Source of the DNA: Diphasiastrum complanatum
Taxonomy: Eukaryota; Streptophyta; Lycopodiopsida; Lycopodiales; Lycopodiaceae
DNA length: 64,000 nucleotides
Assembly (NCBI GenBank): GCA_029204225.1
Contig: CM055093.1
Coordinates: 3,874,056 to 3,938,055, forward strand
Direction of reading: 5' to 3'
The first letter of the stretch is position 1, and each line of letters opens with the position of its first letter. Shown piece after piece: positions 11,497-22,840 of the stretch. The notes beneath the pieces are model-generated. The model was not told the DNA's origin, made no database searches, and was given only the letters and a program-made list of their open reading frames with translations. The translations under genes were made by a program, and so were the position numbers.

Positions 11497-12490
11497 TGTG
11501 CAAAAAAGTACAAAAAGGACCAAGAGTGGATCCTAATCTGATCCTCAAGAGGGATTGGTTGTCAGATTACTTGATCTATCAATCTACTTCAGATTAAGAT
11601 CAATCTAGATCAATTCTAGACACAAAATCCTAACAAGAACAATCACTAATTGAAGGTAAGTGTAATTTTTGGTTTTACACGTGTGAAACACTGTCTGAGT
11701 ACGGACTCCAACCTGAAAATCAAGTACACATTGATAGAACCTCAAAACAATCAAAACAAATGTAGACAAATGGAGAGAATCACTCAAAATTGCTTCCAAA
11801 ACCAAGATTGGTGTCTCACACTGAGTATGGCCAAATGTGGCTCTATATATACAATAAGTGAGAGCTCGTGGTACTGATCATCCCTATGATCCCACATGTG
11901 TGAAGGTGCTTTGTCATATGATGATTCATCATGCAAAACTAACACTTGGACAAAACCTTCTACTTTGAGCACTTTTGGTCTATTTTCCTTCTATATGGAG
12001 ATCTACTTGGAAATCTTCTAGAACTCAAAATGCGCCTACTTCAGCTTATTCCACATGTGTGAGCTGTCCTCTACACATGGGATATGACACCTAACCAAAG
12101 GATGTGGCTCATGCAATCAGTAGATTGATGCCATGTGTCATATGTTTAGAAAACTAGTTTTTGGCCTTTTTAGCCACTAGAAATTGAATTAAATCATATG
12201 TACACCCTATATGATTATGGTACATGACAAGTACACTAGTTTCACTTCCAGTCATAAAGTCTCACCCTCATACAAGGCCAACCAATGAAATTGCACCTCT
12301 AAAAGAAAAGCTAGAAATTGGAATATTTGCCCATTAGCTACAAAACTTGATTATTTACCTCCATGGCTCTTGATATTACATACAAGCCACTCTATTCCTA
12401 GATTCACATGTGGAAACAGTCTCCAACCATGTGGGATTAAGTTTATGTAACAAACCTTGGCCTAGATCAAGGTATATTATGCATTTTTCA
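11497..12490 (-). repeat. Copia A 5' LTR
   Basis: 994 bp partner of 8505-9333. It carries an additional 162 bp (12246-12407) flanked by TTCAC on both sides, which the other LTR lacks. Confidence 0.85.
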
Positions 12491-13671
12491 CAAATTTTGC
12501 CAATTTTACTCTAAAAATTCCCAAACTTACGACGATCATAACTTTGGCGACAAGGCACCAAATTGGATGCTGTAAAGCATAGTACAAAGGGAGATGAGGT
12601 TCAAAAGAGGTTTATCAAATCATCAGAGGCCATACTACCCACATGTGTGAGTAGTAAAGGCTCAAATCTTCTATAGGAGGACATACTTTTAATTGGAGGA
12701 ATTCAGAAGCCACTTCCAAGCTACCTCTGACATCAAATAGACATTACAAGAAAACTAATTAGGTATATTAGAGACTCGTAGAAGCTTCAATAAGATCCAA
12801 AAATAATCTATGGGTCTAGTATGCTTTTTTAGAGAGCACCTAGCATGAGAACTTCAAGTGAATGGTGCCTAAGCCTCCAAGCACCAAAACAGGTGTATGA
12901 TGGATTGAATAAGAGATAATTCATTCAAAATTTTAGATTACATGTTGTCCCTTAGGCTATAGATTTATTAACATTCAAATAGTCATGAAAATACACTAGT
13001 TTTTTACTTCTCAAGCTCCCATACAGTTCCTACAATCTAATGACCTTGCTCACAACTACTGAATAGCTTCAATTCACCCTAAGAATTTTAGACCAAAATT
13101 ATAGCTAGAGGTGTGTACATTGAGTAAAACTAGCATGAAATCATTAGAATCAATCATAACGATTGTAAATTAACAAGTAATTCCCCAAATATTGTTAACA
13201 TATAGTACATCGCATGAAGAGTAAAGGGGAGGTCCTCCACATACTAGACCCAAAATTTTGTGACTAGCAAAAGGATATATGATATGGTTTCTTTCTAGTA
13301 GAGTAGGTCAGGGAAGCTAGAACCCAGTGAGGTAAAAAAACCCTATGGTCCCAAATCAATCTTATGAATTAGAGTGACTCATAAGTTATTTTTGGGGCCA
13401 TTGACTAGAGCTCAACATGGAGCCTATAAAGAGACTCGAGGCATTGGGCTAGACATTGAGAATCTCACTCCAAATCCAGTCACATTAGATTGATACAAAC
13501 ACATCGCATTGGGTTACAAGAAATGTGCAAGAATGCAATATCAAGCCAAAAAAAATAAGAAAACCTACCAATATAAGATTTTTCACTTGGTGTATCACAC
13601 CTTGATGACCAAACTCAAAAACTCTACCTAGTTTATCATCAACAAGGTGCATGGACAACACTACCCAATGT
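12491..13671. other. 1.2-kb stretch with no recognisable gene
   Basis: AT-rich, many stops in all frames, no domain recognised. Probably old element or intergenic sequence. Confidence 0.5.
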
Positions 13672-14084
<413 letters not shown>

Positions 14085-14543
14085 AGTTAGAAATCAGCTT
14101 GTGATCTTATTCATTAGTATAAGCTCTAAATGTGATGATGTAATTAGTGTACAGTTTATTTGGTTTACTATATATGGTTGTGATCGGGATGTTACCCATT
14201 AGGATATATTGATCGGGCATTGATCTCGTAGACGGCTACTTGGGTTATCCGGGTAGCCACACATAGGAAGAATTAGCTTGTACATAGTTATTTATAGTAC
14301 TTGCTATACTTGGGGGCATGTCCCAAGTTTTTCGGTCGAATTTGGCCATATTGGGCCCGACCTTAGTTTGACAGGTGGTAGGCCAATTTTAGGACACCTG
14401 CCTTTTCATGCAGTTTGTGAATATTCTATATGTACATCGTTTCTTTGTAATCTAAATCTTTTGTTGTGCCATCTCTGAGAGATTGTGAGAAGTGGCTATG
14501 GTGATTGTGTGATGTGATCTGCATACTGCACTAGATCCTAACA
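14085..14543 (+). repeat. 5' LTR of an unidentified plus-strand LTR element
   Basis: It begins AGTTAGAAATCAGC (TG probably mutated to AG) and ends CCTAACA. A primer site follows 11 bp later. It contains GTTATTTATAGTAC near 14290 as a possible TATA region. The start AGTTAGAAATCA recurs at 30762 after a polypurine tract. Confidence 0.65.
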
Positions 14544-14554
14544 GAATTTTAACT

Positions 14555-14566
14555 TGGTATCAGAGC
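14555..14566 (+). other. Primer-binding site (initiator tRNA-Met type)
   Basis: TGGTATCAGAGC just downstream of the LTR at 14085-14543, followed by about 130 bp of element leader before another LTR-like sequence begins. Confidence 0.8.
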
Positions 14567-14767
14567 TACAAGGTGTTGCAGGTATGCACGATCCGGTGAA
14601 GCTATGGAATAGCGTCTTTCACCAGGAAAAATAGCACTCGGAGCGTCTTAGGAGAGAGGACTCCATATAGGGTATCGGCAGTTTGGATTGTTAAAAATTG
14701 TAAAACATATCTATCATCTGTTGTTAATGTTTGGGGGATCCTACCCATGTAAATATTTTGCACATAT

Positions 14768-15420
14768 CCAAGGTATGTGAATTGAGCACATATCCTTGTA
14801 GAATAGGGTGAGTTTGGGTTAGGTAGATCAAATTCTAGTGAAATGCATAAAGTCTAGTTGGTCTAGTATGATATGCAATAATGTTGACAATGTCTAGTTT
14901 GACATGCATATAGAAATTCACATGGAATTGGTCAATTATGACCTTGTAGAAACTCGAGCCACAATAAATGCATAATGTCCTAAGTTTCCATAGTGACATG
15001 CAAAGCATGCAATCACTCTAATGGACACATGCATGTAGATTTGTACATGGCTAGTTGAGAAATTGCCATTTGAAGAAAGTAGGTAGAAGTTAGGTGCAAC
15101 CTATGCATGCTAGTAGTTAGGTGTCAAAGTTAATAGTTGTTTGCACTTGAATAGGTGTAGGATGTGCATTGAATGCAAGGAGTACCACAAATTTTGGCTC
15201 TCCTATAAATGTACTTATCATTCTCATTCACAAAGTAATGAAGAACCAAAGTTTTGTAGCTATTTCATGCTTGGTTAGATCTGAATTGTTTTTTCTTGTT
15301 ATCTCTCTAGCTCTCTCTCTCTCTAACTCGTGTTGAGGCTAATGCTTATGCATTGTAATCTTGTACTTTTAATCATTCTTTGATTCATTGCTGTCATAGT
15401 CTATTGATTAGCATGCTAGA
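14768..15420 (+). repeat. LTR piece of the copia C family, plus orientation
   Basis: GGTATGTGAATTGAGCACAT and GAGTT-GGGTTAGGTAGA match the reverse complement of the copia C LTR (49816-50567). The shared features continue with ATGCATGC-rich stretches, a CTCCTATAAATG TATA region near 15201 and a CTCTCTCT tract near 15312. It lies within the leader of the element starting at 14085, so it is probably a nested insertion. The ends are approximate. Confidence 0.65.
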
Positions 15421-17639
15421 TTGTGAATTAGCCATATCTTCTGAACTAGATCTTGTTGAACAATCTAGAATCAGGGTACTGTGCCAATCACAAAGCTTAA
15501 TCAAGATCAGTCACTCTTGTGGACATTCCCCACACGTGTGAATTCTGGAATTTTCAACACGGATGGCATGAGACAGCAAAGTTCCTTCGATCGGAGCTTC
15601 GGGGAAGATCAGAACGATCGTCGTAGGTGGATTCTAGGGAGAATTCATGAAGAAACTTGTAGTTTTGATGGTTTCAGGGAAATCATCGATGGTGTCTTTA
15701 TAATTCACTGTGTGGACAACCGTTTGGCAAAACAGGGCTTGCAAGGGATTTTGCAAAGAGCAGTGATGGAGGGCCATGGCAATTTACAGGATCAAATTTG
15801 GTTGAAAAGAGAAAAAATTTTATAAATTTCCAGTTTTGTGGGGTGTTGACGGATTTCTTAGAAAATCGGCTTGTTTGCAGTCAATACCGCATCAATTGTA
15901 GAACTGTAAATTGCATCGGAGAGCCAGAGGTAGGGCAACCTCAGTGGGCTAGGCAATTGCAAAAGGAATCTCATGAAAAGCCTGAGTAAAGCACATAATA
16001 TCCTTCTCTTCAAAGCTGCTAGGGTTTGCAAGCGGAAAAACGGAAGGCTTTCTCTATAGGAGCTTGTTTCAGGATCTATAAGAAGCTGGAGGTAGGCATT
16101 TTAGTAAGGCAAGGCAACTCCCAAGTGGCCACAGATAGCCACGAACTACAGGAGGAGAAATTGACTCTCTTGATATGGAGGTTTCTATGAGCTAGGGTAT
16201 ATGAAGGCAAAGCTGAGGATCTTTCTCAGTATGAATCTATTTTCAGTGCTGTAAAAGCATGAAAGAGGGCACCCTAGCAAGATGAATCCACCTGTAGGAG
16301 GCCGTGACATGCCGCAACCTAGAGAAGGAGTTGGATCAGATTTTGTCAAGCTGTCATAGCCATAATTTGAAGCATGAAGAGAGCAAAGAGACATGGAGAT
16401 GGAGGGCTGTGGAGGTCGCGAGAAGAGCGCATGCGCCCATCAGGAGGAGTCCGTAGCGTACTTAGGGACCCAACGGCTGAAGGAGACAACTACAACGGGC
16501 ACATGGAGATCTGGTTGTCAGATCAAGAAGGAGGCTTATCTACGATCAAGATGAAGATCTCAGGGAGCCCTGTGGACCATAGGATGGATATTCACCATTG
16601 GATGATAGATGAAAGGGCCCTTGAAAGCTTGAAGGGCAAAGTGGCCATACTCTTCAATAATATTCTTCAATCTGAAATTCAGTGAAGGGACCCGAAGTCC
16701 AAAATGAACTTCACTTCATTAAAAATCTTCATTATGAAGAACCAGTTCATTTTGCAAGGCATTTTGGTTATGGGCTATCTTTAGCTAGAAAGCACCTATT
16801 TTGGCCATCCTTGGGCCAAAATGACCCCTGAACTGGCTGCTTAGAGCCAACGGACAGAGCGATGTCACAGACAGGGAGAAAAGTGTTTTGGGGAGTTTTC
16901 ATCACCATTCTATCAAGCGGAGTGCGGGTGACCTAGTGATGGGCTACATTCGCTATTTGGGTACCGTAGGGCCAAATTTGGAGAAATTTTTGTATTGACT
17001 AATCCCCTGCTCCAGAGGACCTATCTTTTTACCTTTTTGCTTCTTGCTTATAGAACCGTTTCTACTTGTTATCAGGCTTCATGGCATTCGTTAGATAGTT
17101 TCTTGTTTTTACGATGCCAACCCAGGCAGAAGGGACAGAGTTTCGTTGTTGTATAGATTTTCTTTGTCCTGTCTGTCAGAGGACTACTCAGAGACGTCAC
17201 TCTTGAACGCACTTACATTCAACATAGGATGCAAGCCAAGAACGCTCATTCATAGATCAGCATGCAAACCAATGAACGTTTAGTAGTTTCTACTGCTACT
17301 TACTCTAAAAGCGGATTGAAATCAGATCCTACACTACACTGAACTTGCATAAATCCACAGAACAAGAAGCAAGAAACTAATCTACAGCATGTTAGAAGTC
17401 CAAGAATCAAGAAACTAACCAGCCTTTTGATTCTTGGACATCCCAAGAACATCAAGAGCTAGAATGTTAGAGAATATGCAAGATTTATGCCACATTTCTA
17501 GCCTATTTAGTTTACTTGAATGTTGGCTCCTACATTAATCCACAAGAAAACATGAAATCTAATCCACAACTAGGAAAGCAAGAAAACTAATCCACTCTAA
17601 ATCCACAACCACACACAATATGAATGGAAGGGCATGATC
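15421..17639. other. 2.2-kb stretch without a supportable gene
   Basis: Short open frames exist (15481-15825, 16374-16685) but match no domain I know. They may be the interior of the non-coding LTR element whose primer site is at 14555. The last 300 bp (17330-17640) is AC-rich with repeated 'AATCCACAA' phrases. Confidence 0.4.
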
Positions 17640-17712
17640 ATAGGGGCATCTTGCATACCAAGAACTTGGTGCCTGTTTTAGTCCATACAGACTTTTGAAC
17701 AAAAGACAAACT
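17640..17712 (-). pseudogene. Short copia reverse-transcriptase fragment
   Basis: About 70 bp closely matches 51299-51365 in copia C: minus-strand reading LLFK-LYGLKQAP--W-A, the conserved copia RT block. Nothing else of the RT is attached. Confidence 0.75.
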
Positions 17713-17734
17713 TATTGAAGTTGTAAAAGCTAGC

Positions 17735-18155
17735 ATACCGACTTGCTAGCTTGCAAATTTTTTAGTTTAAAAAGATGAAGTTTTTTTTTTTAAACCTTTT
17801 GAAAAAATAAATTTCTTTTTGGAGCTGATTTGACTAGCATGTCGGTGTGCTAGCCAAGTAAATTATAAAATAGAAAATCTATTTTGACACATTTGAGAAT
17901 CAAATTTTGAGTAAAAACATTATTTCAAAATATTTTTTTCAACCTCCAAACATAGTAAGCCGACGTGCTAAGTAAAACCACAAAAACAAGATTTGCAACT
18001 TTTAAAGATAGCACTATGAAATGAGAAAAAAACATTTGTAACCTCCAAACCTAGTACGTCGACGTGCACGGCCTGACAGCCCGAAAAAAAAAATAGTCTC
18101 CAAACCTAGCACGCCACCGTGCCCGGGCTGACCACGCCGGCGTGCTACCTTTGGA
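17735..18155 (+). repeat. Six spaced copies of an imperfect palindrome around TAGCACGCCGGCGTGCTA
   Basis: Variants occur near 17735 (CTAGCATACCGACTTGCTAG), 17833 (CTAGCATGTCGGTGTGCTAG), 17954, 18052, 18106 and 18136 (CACGCCGGCGTGCTA). Each sits next to a phrase such as CCTCCAAACCTAG or a poly-A run. Spacing is about 100 bp, then 50 bp at the end, consistent with a degraded tandem array. Confidence 0.7.
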
Positions 18156-18276
18156 GGCTACAAAAAAAAAAATTAATTTGAATTTTTTTTTATATTTTGC
18201 GACAGTTTTAACTATGTACCAAGCCACATTTTTAATGATAAACAATGAAGTAGTATAGTAAAAAAGGTAGCACATC

Positions 18277-18960
18277 ATGTGCTATCTTTTTGTTGAATCA
18301 TGGCAAAAAAGAAACTCGCAAAATGCCAAGGCCCAAGATACACCTACCGGACCCTCCATGGATGGAGAAAGTAATGATGACCAATTCATGATGGCCATAG
18401 GTGCCACTTGGGAAAATGAGAAAAGTAATGTTACCCTACATGTTCAACACAAGAACCTTCTCTCAGTTCGTGCCGTTATTGATGGTGGTTCAGGTGGAAA
18501 CATTATGTCTTCACACATATACCAAGAGTGAGGACTGAGTGCCTTAAAACCCGCAGATTTTTCTACAAAACTTGTTGATCAGAGTTGTGTCAAGCCCATG
18601 GGAATCATGGAGAATGTACATGTGAAGGTCACTGATCTTCGCTTTCTCATTAACTTCACTATTTTAGATCTTCCAAAAGCAACCTCATCCTATCGACTTC
18701 TGTTAGGAAGGCTATGGCTAAAGTTAGCCAAAGTATGCCATGACTGGGGTACAAACCGAATCACACTTGAGAATCAAGACCAGGATGTGAGAGTTGTGAT
18801 CCAAATACTTGGACGATCAAGCTGTGAGCCTATTAGAAGAGACAATTTCATCTACCACTGATCATTTTATGAAAATGGTGATGTGCAACTTGCCACCTTG
18901 GAAGGAACCCCATTACCAACATTGGTAAATGGTGGTCGCTTAAGGCGTTACTACCACTTC
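18277..18960 (+). pseudogene. Gypsy protease fused to the C-terminal tail of integrase (pol deletion derivative)
   Basis: The first part (18277-18861, one internal stop near 18530) is a retropepsin: GATWENEKSNVTLHVQHK strand, active site DGGSGGNIMS (DGGSG 18481-18495), then LPKATSSYRLLLGRLWLK. After a stop the same frame continues (about 18862-18956) with ENGDVQLATLEGTPLPTLVN and GRLRRYY, which is the usual last segment of a plant gypsy integrase. RT, RNase H and the integrase core are absent, so about 3 kb of pol has been lost between PR and the integrase end. The PR is related to that of element 1. Confidence 0.78.
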
Positions 18961-19289
18961 CCACCTGCTACATAAAATTCTCTCCATCTTTCTTATTTTG
19001 GGTTTTTTGTTTTGCTTTCTTTGGCTCCTTTTGACTTGTATATTTTTTTCTCTTTTTATGTGTCTACCTTCATGATTAGTATATTGGTTATTTCCTATTT
19101 CAGAGAGCAAAATGTATAGTGACAAGTTCTTCAGGTAATGATGCCTGCATTCATATTTCATCAGTTAGAGTAATAAGCTCTAATATTCAACATACGTTTC
19201 ATAAAAAAAAAAAAATGGAAGGTTAGATAGCCTTTATTTCTTGGTCAATTTGGTCTATACAATTTTACACCCCTTCGACGCATTAAGTG
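18961..19289. other. AT-rich spacer between two gypsy pieces
   Basis: No gene. Pyrimidine-rich stretches around 18970-19050, then a poly-A run at 19203-19214. Probably untranslated 3' parts of the flanking elements. Confidence 0.45.
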
Positions 19290-20660
19290 TTGTCCTCAAC
19301 GGACATTTCTCAAATAAACATTTAAAATTTCTGGATATTCTAGGAAGAATTCTTCTTCCATCCATCTTGCATCCGTAGTAGGATAGTTCTTAGACTTGAG
19401 GAGGTATAATATAGAAGTTATCCGTTTTCTTCCAGTTCTTGTCTTGTGCATCAAGATCTGCTCAGGTTGAAGGATTTCTTCGGTTCCTTGAACTTCTGGT
19501 GGTTCGGAATCTGTAAATCCTTCTGGTTCTGGACCATTGAATTTCTTTAGCAAGCTTACATGGAATTTGTTATGGATTTTCCAAGTAATAGGCAAGTCAA
19601 GTTCACATGTAACCTCATTGATTACTTTCTTGACTTTAAAGGGTCCATAATACTTTTGGGCTAGTTTTGGGTAGAGTTTCATGCTGCCCTTCTTTTTCCA
19701 GAGCCTTTTCTTTTCAAATTGTAGGAGAACTAGTTCTCCTTCTTCATACTTGATTGTCCTCCGATGCATATTTGCAGTTTTCTGTTGTTTCTATTGTGCA
19801 CTTGCAATGGATTGTTGAACCTTCAAAAAGGTGTTTTGATAATCCTGCACAAATTCATCTGAGACAAATATCTTTTCTTTAGTCCTTAATACAGGAGGCA
19901 CAATAGGTTTTCCATACATTACTTCAAAAGGTGCTTTACAAGTATAAGAATGAATGGTGTTATTGTAAGCAAATTCTAGTATAGGGAGGTAGTGTTCCCA
20001 TTGAGCCTTTTGATCAATTACATAATTTCTCAGTCGATCTATGATGGTTCGATTAGTAATTTCACTTTGACCATCAGTTTGGGGGTGAAAAGAAGAAGAG
20101 AATTTAAGGGTTGTCCCTAGGTTACCAAAAAGGGCTCTCAAAAGTTGCTAGTAAATCTCGTATCCCGATCAGACACTATACTTTTGGGTAGTCCATGCAA
20201 TCTAAAGATGTGATAGATAAACAAATGAGCAGCTTTGGATCCCTTAAGCTTTTTCTTACAGGGAATAAAATGAGCATGTTTGCTAAATCTATCAATGATA
20301 GTCCATATCATCTCATTTCCATTTTTGCCCAGAGATAAAGTCCATGGTAATATGTTCCCAGGGAGCTTCAGGAATAGGCAAGGGATGAAGTAATCTTGGA
20401 GTTTTTAATCCTCGCTCATCTTTACTGTGTTGACAAACTAGACATGCATTTATATAATGCCTTGTGTCTCGATGCATGGTAGGCCAATAAAAGAATATTT
20501 TCAGAGCTTCTAGAGTTGAAGGGATTCCCCTATGTCCTGCATAGGGTAGACTATGGGTTTCTTGAAGGATCTTGGCTCTAAATGCTATAGGAATACATAG
20601 CTTATCTTCTTTGAATAAATATCCTTCTTTCAAAACATAGTCTTAATGACTTTGATTATG
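19290..20660 (-). pseudogene. Chromovirus-type gypsy integrase with chromodomain
   Basis: Read leftward: the H2C2 zinc-binding domain (AGHRGIPSTLEALKIFFYWP then INACLVCQHSK, 20633-20313), the core start WEHITMDFISG (first catalytic Asp), and, in a different frame, IVSDRDTRFTSNF (second Asp, about 20170-20140). Then FHPQTDGQSEITNRTI with the catalytic Glu and the YNNTIHSYTCKAPFEVMYGK block (20141-19791). After a stop, the GPFKVKKVINEVTCELDLP block, HNKFHVSLLKKF, and a C-terminal chromodomain-like end (ILYLLKSKNYPTTDARWMEE, 19769-19296). Chromodomains direct insertion to heterochromatin. RT is absent. One frameshift and at least one stop make it dead. Confidence 0.88.
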
Positions 20661-20734
20661 CTGAAAGTCGGAATCACTAGCATACATACTTTTCATAGGA
20701 AGGAAATCTTCATGATATGCAAAAATCATGTAGT

Positions 20735-20945
20735 GGCATAAAAAGAATAGCACACCATGTGCTACCCTTTTGTGGGATCATGGGTAGAAGAAACTCGCAA
20801 AACTCGCAAAAATTTACTCGCAAAATGTCAAAATCCATGTATCATTTTCCCCTAACCCATGTGCTTAAGGCTTGGCGTAGGGGTTTGGAATTCTTCAATA
20901 TATCACCTAAAGGTATGGTGACTTGACTAGAAAATAGGGCTACTA
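20735..20945 (+). repeat. Second copy of the gypsy Gag-protease spacer seen at 18260-18310
   Basis: TAGCACACCATGTGCTA followed by CTTTTGTGGGATCATGG and AGAAACTCGCAAAA matches 18265-18320. It translates to a VGSWVEETRK-like stretch without a recognised domain. The two copies flank the PR remnant and the chromovirus fragment, as if these had been inserted into or duplicated within one older element. Confidence 0.55.
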
Positions 20946-20974
20946 AGGCCTCAGTCCCACTTCCTTCCGGTTCT

Positions 20975-21995
20975 AGGGAAGTGAAGATATTTCAAGACAC
21001 GTTGAAATATCAGACCTAGGTGAAGCAAAATGCTACCTAGGCTTGCAGATTGACAGAGATCTTGAGGGTGGAAGATTGTATCTACACCAATCAAGATACA
21101 TTCAGAAAATCATTGATGATATTCAGATGACAAATTGCAAGGGAGTGAATACTTCAATGGTACCTGGCACAATATTGACGAATGAAGACTATCCCAGAGA
21201 CGATGCAGAGCGGGAAGCAATGTTGCATACGGAAGGCTTATTGGTTCATTGATGTATTTGGCAGACAATTCGCAGCCAGACATTTCTTATGCAATGTTCA
21301 GATTGAGCCAATTCAACATTAATCCAGGACCTACACACTGGAAAATTTCCAAGAGGATCTTGTAGTGCCTGTAGCAGACAAAGGACTATGGTCTTTGTGT
21401 TCTCGTGATGCAGTTTTCTGGTGAAGTCCTACAATGTTGCTAGTTGGGCATCTATGAAAGGTGACTCTAAGAGCATCTCAAGAGAATGTACCATTGCTTC
21501 AGATGCAGCTGTTATTTGGTTCAGCAAGCAACAAACCATAACTGCCCAATCTTCTTGTGAGGTAGAGTATATTGATACAACCAAGATGGCTAATGAGCTG
21601 ACATGGCTCAAACAGTTCCTAGATGGACTAGGAGAAAACAATGAGGAGTCACTAATTCTGTATATGGACAATACCTTTGCTATACATCTGACGAAGGACC
21701 TTGTGTTTCATTCCAGAATGAAACACATTGCCATCAAGTATCACTTGATCAGGGGGTTGAAAGAAACGAGATAAAAACTGTGTTTATTTCAACAAAGCAT
21801 AGGGTAGTCGACATCTTCACAAGGCCTTTAGACAAGGCAATGGAAAGGCAAAGGGCGATCTTGGGAATAAAATTAATACCCGCTTTGAGAGACAAGCCAC
21901 ACAGTCCCGACGTCATCGGCAAATTGACAAAATCTCGATGTCGGAGCCTCCTTCGTCTTTTTTGCATTTTGAAAAAAATGCAACATAAGTCCTAA
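20975..21995 (+). pseudogene. Copia RT end and RNase H remnant
   Basis: It starts with ISDLGEAKCYLGLQIDRDLE (RT thumb), then RLYLHQSRYIQKII. After a stop near 21250 come traces of ISYAMF-LSQFNINPGPTHW. The RNase H then follows in the 21421-21774 frame (WFSKQQTITAQSSCEVEYI, MDNTFAIHLTKDLVFHSRMK, IKYHLIR), ending KHRVVDIFTRPLDKA near 21840. RNase H removes the RNA strand during reverse transcription. The normal STxE (ALSSTEAEY) motif is altered to AQSSCEVEY. Frameshifts and stops are present and there is no LTR on either side. Confidence 0.82.
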
Positions 21996-22347
21996 ATGAC
22001 TTAGAACGTGTTTTTCACAAATTTTGGAACAAATGTGACACAAGTTCTAAGTGACTTGGAACATGTTTTTTGCAAACCATTGACTTTCTTGCATTTTGTG
22101 ATAGCTACATTCCCAATCACCTATCACCTATCTTTCTCAGATCTTACCTTCACATCCCCGAGATCTAATTCCCAGATCTAAAATCCACTCTCAAAATCTC
22201 CAATCTCTACCATTTGATTCCCGAAGCTGATTCCTACATCTATGTTCTCCAATCACATCCACCTTCCCATCTCGCATTCCCACATTACCATATTCCCACC
22301 ATGCATACGTTCCCAAGCTACAAACTTAGAAAAGATCTTTTGTTTGG
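21996..22347. other. Spacer with a short tandem duplication
   Basis: A 56-bp unit (CCTAA-TGACTTAGAACGTG / TCTAAGTGACTTGGAACATG) is present twice at about 21991 and 22047. The rest is pyrimidine-rich (CACATCCCC, CTCCAATC) leader-like sequence preceding the Gag frame at 22348. Confidence 0.5.
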
Positions 22348-22840
22348 ATGCAACTAAGATCAGGTCGAAAGACTAGATCTAGGATCTCGAGAGAGGAAGA
22401 AAGTTCCCTTGGAGATCAGGAACTGTCAACTAGCCATCCCCAATCTTGGAATCTCCAAGAGCAATTCAACATGGCTGCCAATAGTCCAAATAGAACTCAA
22501 GGGAATCCAGTACCACCTAAGGCACCAGGAGCACCAAGGATCCCCAACTCATTGGCTTATGTCATACCATTACCAGGAGCTATTCCACATAACTGACAAG
22601 ATCCTAGACTTGATCTGCCACGGTATGATGGTACTACCAACCCCGCATGCTATCTTCAAATTTATGAGAAAGCATGTGAAGTTTATAGAGAGACAACTCC
22701 AAAAGGAAAACTCATACTTTTTAGCATGACCCTCACTGATGCAGCTCATGAGTGATATTTTAACCCTGAGCGACATGAACGAAATGAGTGGGAATGACGC
22801 GAACTCAAAACATTTCTATTTGTAACCAACTCAAAAGATT
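22348..22840 (+). pseudogene. Gypsy Gag fragment
   Basis: It starts MQLRSGRKTRSRISREEES. Past a stop at about 22594 it continues DPRLDLPRYDGTTNPACYL and IYEKACEVYRETTPKGKL, the capsid start, homologous to PKYDEFSDPIRFLHIYEQAC in element 1. It is cut at about 22840 by the LTR of copia B, giving a likely insertion point. Confidence 0.75.

Larger units (their letters stand above)
8505..12490 (-). mobile_element. Ty1/copia element A, minus orientation, with both LTRs and a gutted interior
   Basis: Two direct repeats (8505-9333 and 11497-12490) start with TGTG and end TGCATTTTTCA. Directly left of the second is GGCTCTGATACCA (11484-11496), the complement of an initiator-Met-tRNA primer site (TGGTATCAGAGCC) in the minus direction. 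A short purine run (GAGGAGTG in the minus sense) flanks the first repeat. The interior (9334-11496) retains Gag and zinc-knuckle traces and the start of an integrase, but no RT. No matching 5-bp target duplication was found (CATAG on the left, CAAAT on the right). Confidence 0.82.

Noticed and set aside
8505-12490. Target-site duplication for copia A
   Set aside because: Flanks CATAG and CAAAT do not match, so no duplication can be claimed.
15481-16685. Frames 15481-15825 and 16374-16685 as genes
   Set aside because: Short, no domain, no splice or homology support, within probable element interior.
18051-18278. Minus-strand 75-codon frame over the palindrome array
   Set aside because: Covers poly-A/T and palindromes only.
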